Source: Spirochaetaceae bacterium (lineage in GTDB: Bacteria > Spirochaetota > Spirochaetia > Treponematales > Breznakiellaceae). Taken from it: 32,224 nucleotides of DNA. Below are positions 27,548 through 32,224 of the stretch, in pieces (the first letter of the stretch is position 1; each line of letters opens with the position of its first letter). The translations under genes and the position numbers were made by a program. Location: positions 1 through 32,224 of the forward strand of contig JAITRV010000023.1 of NCBI GenBank assembly GCA_031288215.1, read 5' to 3'. Under the pieces are notes generated by a model. It was not told the origin of the DNA and did not search any database. It was given only the letters and a program-made list of their open reading frames with translations.

Positions 27548-28980
27548 GGTGCGGTATAGCGCAGTACCGGCTGCCGCGCGGCTTTTGCCTCATCGGGACG
27601 TCCGATAACCGTATTCCTCGGCGCCGCATGGAGGCTTTCCCTGTCCTCCTGGATTTGCCGGTAAATAGACAAAAATGCCGCCGCCGCCTCGTCCAGGGTC
27701 TCCTTCGATTCGGTCTCCGTGGGTTCCACCATGAGGGCCTCGTGGACGATGAGGGGAAAGTAGATGGTCGGCGGATGCATCCCCCGGTCCTGGAGGGCTT
27801 TGGCGACATCCAGGGCGGAGACCCCATGGGAAGCCTTGAGTTTTTCCAGGGAGATGACGAACTCGTGCATACAGGGCCCCGGATATGCGGGGGGAAATTT
27901 ATCCCGCAGTTTTTCCATCAGGTAGTTGGCGTTGAGTACCGCGTTCCGGGCTACTTCGGGAATATTTTCCCTTCCCAGGGAGAACAGGTAGGCCAGGGCC
28001 TTCACGATGACGAGAAAGTTTCCCCGGAAGGCCCGTACCCGGCCTATGCTGAGGGACGGCCCTGCCTCCGGCGAAGGGAGCGCCGCGGCACGGCAGGTCC
28101 CCGAGAGGGGCAGAAAGGGCGTGAGGAAACTTTTGCAGCCGATGACGCCGGAACCCGGTCCGCCGCCGCCGTGGGGGGTGGAGAAGGACTTGTGCAGGTT
28201 AAAATGAATGACGTCAAAACCCATATCGCCGGGACGCACGATGCCCATGACGGCGTTGAGGTTTGCCCCGTCGTAGTAGGTAAGTCCTCCCGCATCATGG
28301 ACGATTCGGGTAATTTCAAGGATATTGGGATCGAAGATCCCCGCCGTATTGGGATTGGTGAGCATGAGGGCCGCCGTATCAGGCCCCACGGCGGCCTTCA
28401 GCGTCTCAAGGTCCACACAGCCGTCAGGCCCGGAGGGGACATTCACCACCGAAAACCCCGCCATGACCGCGCTGGCGGGATTGGTGCCGTGGGCGCTGTC
28501 GGGGACGATGATTTTCGTGCGGGCCGTGTCGCCCCGGTTCTGGTGGTATGCCTTGAAGAGGAGCAGCCCGGTGAATTCGCCATGGGCTCCCGCCGCGGGC
28601 TGGAAGTTCATGGCGTCCATCCCGGCTATTTCGCAGAGGTATTGGGCGGCAAGGTCCAGAACCTTGAGACAGCCCTCCAGGGTATGTTCCGGCTGGAGGG
28701 GGTGAACGCCGGTGAAACCGGGAAGGTCCGCCAGTTCTTCGTTTATCTTGGGGTTGTATTTCATGGTACAGGAACCCAGGGGATAAAACCCGTCATTCAC
28801 CCCGAAAACCCGTTTTGCCAGGGCGCTGTAATGCCGGGATATCTGGTTTTCGTCCAGGCTGGGAAGGCGGAGGGGCGTTTTCCGCGCCGCCTGGGGGGAG
28901 AGGGGAGCGTCAGGCACGTCGCAGGGGGGAAGCACGGAACAGCCGACGCCAGGTTTGCTTTTTTCAAAAATCAATTTCAT
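27544..28980 (-). CDS. gcvPB: Glycine dehydrogenase (decarboxylating) subunit 2
   Basis: FYPLGSCTMKYNPKINE, DSAHGTNPASAVMAGF, HFNLHKSFSTPHGGGGPGSG (PLP Lys). Confidence 0.96.
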   Translation of the reverse strand: MKLIFEKSKPGVGCSVLPPCDVPDAPLSPQAARKTPLRLPSLDENQISRHYSALAKRVFGVNDGFYPLGSCTMKYNPKINEELADLPGFTGVHPLQPEHTLEGCLKVLDLAAQYLCEIAGMDAMNFQPAAGAHGEFTGLLLFKAYHQNRGDTARTKIIVPDSAHGTNPASAVMAGFSVVNVPSGPDGCVDLETLKAAVGPDTAALMLTNPNTAGIFDPNILEITRIVHDAGGLTYYDGANLNAVMGIVRPGDMGFDVIHFNLHKSFSTPHGGGGPGSGVIGCKSFLTPFLPLSGTCRAAALPSPEAGPSLSIGRVRAFRGNFLVIVKALAYLFSLGRENIPEVARNAVLNANYLMEKLRDKFPPAYPGPCMHEFVISLEKLKASHGVSALDVAKALQDRGMHPPTIYFPLIVHEALMVEPTETESKETLDEAAAAFLSIYRQIQEDRESLHAAPRNTVIGRPDEAKAARQPVLRYTAP

Positions 28981-30299
28981 CGTATACCTTCCTCAAGGAG
29001 CCTTTTCAGTGTATCGATTTCCGCTTTGGTGTTAAGTTCCGTAACACACCAGAGGAGGCGGTTGCCGGGCAGGGGATAGCCGCCCAGGATGCCGTGACCT
29101 TCAAGAAGGCGGAGGGTCTTTTCCGTATCAGGACATTGGGTCACAAATTCGTTGAAGAACTCGCCGTTGAAAACAAGCGAAAAACCGGGAATCGAGGAGA
29201 TCTGTTGTGCCCCGTAGACCGCCTTGGCATGACACTGCCTGGCGGCCTCTGCAAAACCCGCCGATCCCATGACGGTAAGGTATACCGCCGCGGTCAGGGC
29301 GCAGTGGGCCTCGTTGGAACAGACGTTGCTGGAAGCCTTCTCCCGGCGTATATGCTGTTCCCGGGCCTGGAGGGTCAGTACAAAAGCCCGTTCCCCCCTG
29401 GTATCGGTGGTTTCGCCGACGATCCTCCCGGGGAGTTTTCGCATCAGGGGACTCTTACAGGCCATAAACCCCAGGTAGGGCCCGCCGAATGCCAGGGGCA
29501 TTCCCAGGGGCTGTCCTTCGCCCACCGCGATATCCGCGCCGCAGGCGCCGGGGCTTTCCATGATCCCCAATGACAGGGGGTTAACCCCTTCAACCAGGAG
29601 GGCCTTCGCGGCATGGACAATGGCGGCAGCCCTGGGAGCGTCTTCGATAAGGCCGAAGAAGTTCGGATTCTGAAGGTAAAAACAGGCGGCGCTTTTATCG
29701 CTGCCTATTTCCTTTTCCAGGGCGGCCAGATCGGTCCTGCCGTCCTCCCCTGGGGGAATGAGGGTAACCGGAAGCCCATAGGCCCAGCAGTAGGTCCGGA
29801 TCGTTTCAATGACCTGGGGATGCGCCGAAGCGGAAACATACACCCGGTTCTTCCCCCGATCGCGGCACATATTTATCCCCTCCGCCGCGGCGCTGGCCCC
29901 GTCGTAGATTGAGGCGTTGGAAACATCCATTCCCGTAAGCTCGCCGATCATGCTCTGATATTCAAAGATGGACTGGAGCAGGCCCTGGCTCAGCTCGGCC
30001 TGATAGGGGGTATAGGCGGTAATGAAACTCTCATGGGAACAGATCCGTTTAACCACCGCGGGTATGTAATGGCGATAGGCTCCGGCCCCCCGGAACATTA
30101 CCGGGAAAACCTTGTTTTCCTCCGCCAAGGCGCCAATCTTCCGGGCGGTCTCCAATTCCGCCATACCCGCGGGAAGGCGCAGTTCTTTAAGCCGCATTTT
30201 CTCAGGAACCGCCGCGAAAAGTTCATCCACCGATTGTTTGCCTATGGCCTTAAGCATCTCCCGGCGATCCGCGTCGGTATTTGGAATATAGGAGCCCAT
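28977..30299 (-). CDS. gcvPA: Glycine dehydrogenase (decarboxylating) subunit 1
   Basis: YIPNTDADRREMLKAIG, FITAYTPYQAELSQGLLQSIFEYQSMI, SNVCSNEAHCAL. Confidence 0.96.
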   Translation of the reverse strand: MGSYIPNTDADRREMLKAIGKQSVDELFAAVPEKMRLKELRLPAGMAELETARKIGALAEENKVFPVMFRGAGAYRHYIPAVVKRICSHESFITAYTPYQAELSQGLLQSIFEYQSMIGELTGMDVSNASIYDGASAAAEGINMCRDRGKNRVYVSASAHPQVIETIRTYCWAYGLPVTLIPPGEDGRTDLAALEKEIGSDKSAACFYLQNPNFFGLIEDAPRAAAIVHAAKALLVEGVNPLSLGIMESPGACGADIAVGEGQPLGMPLAFGGPYLGFMACKSPLMRKLPGRIVGETTDTRGERAFVLTLQAREQHIRREKASSNVCSNEAHCALTAAVYLTVMGSAGFAEAARQCHAKAVYGAQQISSIPGFSLVFNGEFFNEFVTQCPDTEKTLRLLEGHGILGGYPLPGNRLLWCVTELNTKAEIDTLKRLLEEGIR

Positions 30300-30301
30300 A
30301 G

Positions 30302-30679
30302 TTACTCCTGGGGGAGCAGCGAACGGTATGCTGCCGCGGAGATCAATTCGCCCCCGGCGATAGTTCCCGTTCCGCGGATGAGCCAGGCCTCGTAGGGCGA
30401 TTTATTTATCAATTCGGGAGACGACAGGATTTCTTCGTTTATTTCCTTCACGGAACCGTTTATGGGGCTGAAAATATCAGACACCCCTTTGACGGATTCC
30501 ACATCCGCAAAGGAAACGCCGGCCGTTAAAGGGTCCCCCGCTTGGGGAAGGTTGACAAATACAATATCCCCCAATTCCTCCTGGGCATAATCGGTCAATC
30601 CTATTTCGATAATTCCCCCTTCCAGGATCTTCACCCACTCGTGGGTATTGGTATACTTGAGATTCTCCGGTACGTTCAT
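30302..30679 (-). CDS. gcvH: Glycine cleavage system H protein
   Basis: YTNTHEWVKI, GLTDYAQEELGDIVFVNLP, lipoyl site DVESVKGVSD. Confidence 0.97.
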   Translation of the reverse strand: MNVPENLKYTNTHEWVKILEGGIIEIGLTDYAQEELGDIVFVNLPQAGDPLTAGVSFADVESVKGVSDIFSPINGSVKEINEEILSSPELINKSPYEAWLIRGTGTIAGGELISAAAYRSLLPQE

Positions 30680-30703
30680 AGTTCATTTCTCCTTGAAAAA
30701 TAG

Positions 30704-31789
30704 TTATTCAGCTTTGGTATAGAACGGCAGGGGATGGATTTCAGCCTCGATCCATCTGCCCCGCACGTCAACTTTTACGGCGGTTCCCGGTTTGGCAATG
30801 GCGGCGTCCACCAGGGCCATGGCAAAGGCCCCTTTCAGCCAGGGGCAGAAGGTACCCGAGGTCGTTTTTCCTGCCGCCTTTTCCTGAAAAAACACGTTCT
30901 CCTGTTCCCTGATTATACCCCGGCCGGTAACACGAAGGCCGGTCCTGATCCGTAAGGGCGTTTCTTTTCCGGCCAGGGCTTTCTTTCCGATAAAATCGGG
31001 TTTGTCCATTTTGACCGCAAAACCCAGGGCGGCCTCAAAGGGCGTCACGGTGTCATCCATTTCGTGACCGTAAAGAGGCATGGCCGCCTCCAGCCGCAGG
31101 GTGTCCCGGGCCCCAAGGCCGCAGGGCATGAGGCCTGCCGCTTTCCCCGCCTCAAGGAGGCGCTCCCAAAGGCCTTCGGCGTTTTCCGGGGAACAATAAA
31201 ACTCAAATCCCGTCTCGCCGGTATAGCCGGTCCGGGACACGATACAATCGATTCCCGCGACATTCCCCTTTTCGATCAGGGTATAGTATTTTTCGGGGAT
31301 GGTCTTTGAAAGGGAGGCGAGTATGGCTGGGGAAGCGGGCCCCTGAAGGGCAATCTGAGCAAGGGAGTCGGAAATATCTTCAAAGGAAACCGAGGGCCCT
31401 TCAAGGCGCTCCTTAATCCAGGCGGCGTCCTTGTCCCGGTTCGCCGCGTTTACCACCAGCATATACCGATCCGCTTCCATTTTACAGACCACCAGGTCAT
31501 CAACAATCCCGCCCGCCTCGTTGCACAGCAGGGTGTAGCGGACCCGGCCTATACCCATATCGGTAAAATCATTGCTCAGTATACGCTGGAGATTGGACAG
31601 GGCATCGTTGCCCCGGATAACCAATTCGCCCATGTGGGAAACATCAAAAAGACCGGCGCATTTCCGCACCCCGTTATGTTCGGCAATAACGCCCTGCTCA
31701 TACTGTACGGGAAGCAGATAGCCCCCAAAGGGAACGAGCTTCCCACCGTGATCTGTATGCCATTGATACAGGGGAGTTTTCTTTTCCAA
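30704..31789 (-). CDS. gcvT: Aminomethyltransferase (glycine cleavage T protein), TTG start
   Basis: GLFDVSHMGELVIRG, ARDTLRLEAAMPLYGHEMD. TTG at 31789-31787 preceded by AAGGAGG. Confidence 0.96.
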   Translation of the reverse strand: MEKKTPLYQWHTDHGGKLVPFGGYLLPVQYEQGVIAEHNGVRKCAGLFDVSHMGELVIRGNDALSNLQRILSNDFTDMGIGRVRYTLLCNEAGGIVDDLVVCKMEADRYMLVVNAANRDKDAAWIKERLEGPSVSFEDISDSLAQIALQGPASPAILASLSKTIPEKYYTLIEKGNVAGIDCIVSRTGYTGETGFEFYCSPENAEGLWERLLEAGKAAGLMPCGLGARDTLRLEAAMPLYGHEMDDTVTPFEAALGFAVKMDKPDFIGKKALAGKETPLRIRTGLRVTGRGIIREQENVFFQEKAAGKTTSGTFCPWLKGAFAMALVDAAIAKPGTAVKVDVRGRWIEAEIHPLPFYTKAE

Positions 31790-31879
31790 ATCAGCCTCCT
31801 TCAGAAGAATAGACGCTCAACCCCATTGGAAACCCGTCCCAGCCGCCCTCAGACTGCTGTTCTTGTTTCGATGGAATCA

Positions 31880-31952
31880 GGCTAAACCCCGTCACCCCCT
31901 ATGAGGGCTCGATGGTTCAGCCACAAGAAGCCCGACAATCGGGCTTCTTATG
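31880..31952 (-). promoter_or_regulatory. Two consecutive stem-loops between riboswitch and gcvT (possible expression platform)
   Basis: CATAAGAAGCCCGA-TTG-TCGGGCTTCTTGTG, immediately followed by GGCTGAACC...GGTTTAGCC (all pairable with one G-U). No U-tract after either. Confidence 0.6.
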
Positions 31953-31954
31953 CG

Positions 31955-32175
31955 CTCCGTCTATTAACCTGAAAGATTCTTTCCCGTAAAACGCCGGGAA
32001 ATTGCCTCTTCGGTGTCTTGATGATAAATAAAAGTGCCCCTCCCATTTATAATCAAGCCTTTTCGGAGTTTCGTCGGAATCCGGTACTTTTGCCTGAGAG
32101 TTTTTCGCATTTGCCCCTTCGGCGGCAGGAGCCGGAAGTCTCAACCCGGTTTACTGCCCTCTCCCGAATTCGTCA
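31955..32175 (-). promoter_or_regulatory. Tandem glycine riboswitch (two aptamers)
   Basis: Minus strand: CGGGAGAG...GCCGCCGAAGGGGCAAATGCG...AACTCTCAGGCAAAA (aptamer 1), then GGGAGGGGC...CACCGAAGAGGCAA...AATCTTTCAGGTTAATAGACGGAG (aptamer 2); upstream of gcvT. Confidence 0.92.
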
Positions 32176-32189
32176 TCCGTATGAGGATA

Positions 32190-32217
32190 ATTGTAATACG
32201 GAATATAAAAAAGTCAA
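32190..32217 (-). promoter_or_regulatory. Sigma70-type promoter of the gcv operon
   Basis: Minus strand TTGACT-N16-TACAAT, just upstream of the riboswitch. Confidence 0.75.
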
Positions 32218-32224
32218 GCCGTCG

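Noticed and set aside
27628-29079. 483-aa plus-strand ORF opposite gcvPB/gcvPA
   Set aside because: Antisense to confidently identified gcvPB; no domain signatures.
31922-31952. Classical intrinsic terminator after the riboswitch
   Set aside because: Stem is strong, but no U-tract follows on either strand, so I list it only as a stem-loop.
31917-32144. 75-aa minus-strand ORF
   Set aside because: Lies within the glycine riboswitch and its downstream hairpin.
1-32224. CRISPR arrays, rRNA, tRNA genes, prophage or intact IS elements
   Set aside because: None recognised by eye. The tandem repeat at 21969-22084 lacks spacers of CRISPR size and has degenerate units. A tRNAscan or Infernal run would be needed to exclude RNA genes formally.

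Overview
The window looks like a chromosomal segment of a GC-rich spirochaete. Treponema-like is my inference from gene content and order; I could not test it. It contains three blocks of ordinary housekeeping genes around one accessory operon. (1) Minus strand, about 949-6979: truA, a DUF2225 gene, acpS, a ybbR/cdaR-like gene, a diadenylate cyclase gene (cdaA/dacA) and dxs, preceded by a very small Lys/Arg-rich ORF that resembles the bS22/COX24 ribosomal-protein family. (2) Plus strand, about 7980-17066: a short ORF with a perfect Shine-Dalgarno, rubredoxin, a small unknown ORF, yajC-secD-secF-ispH-valS, an HD (alarmone-hydrolase-like) protein and a Crp/Fnr regulator. (3) Plus strand, 17231-24982: the most interesting block. 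It appears to be one operon encoding a TDT/SLAC1-TehA-type transporter, a cytoplasmic nitrate-reductase-like Mo-bis-MGD enzyme, a polyferredoxin, an NAD(P)H/FAD oxidoreductase and AsrABC-type sulfite/nitrite reductase subunits. It has a CRP-like operator upstream and a degenerate 13-15 bp tandem repeat in the middle. (4) Minus strand, 25027-31789: a complete glycine cleavage operon (gcvT-H-PA-PB-lplA-lpdA) behind a tandem glycine riboswitch and a good sigma70 promoter at the right edge. The left edge (1-770) holds degraded sequence, including a WYL-regulator remnant. All homology calls were made by eye; no searches were run.
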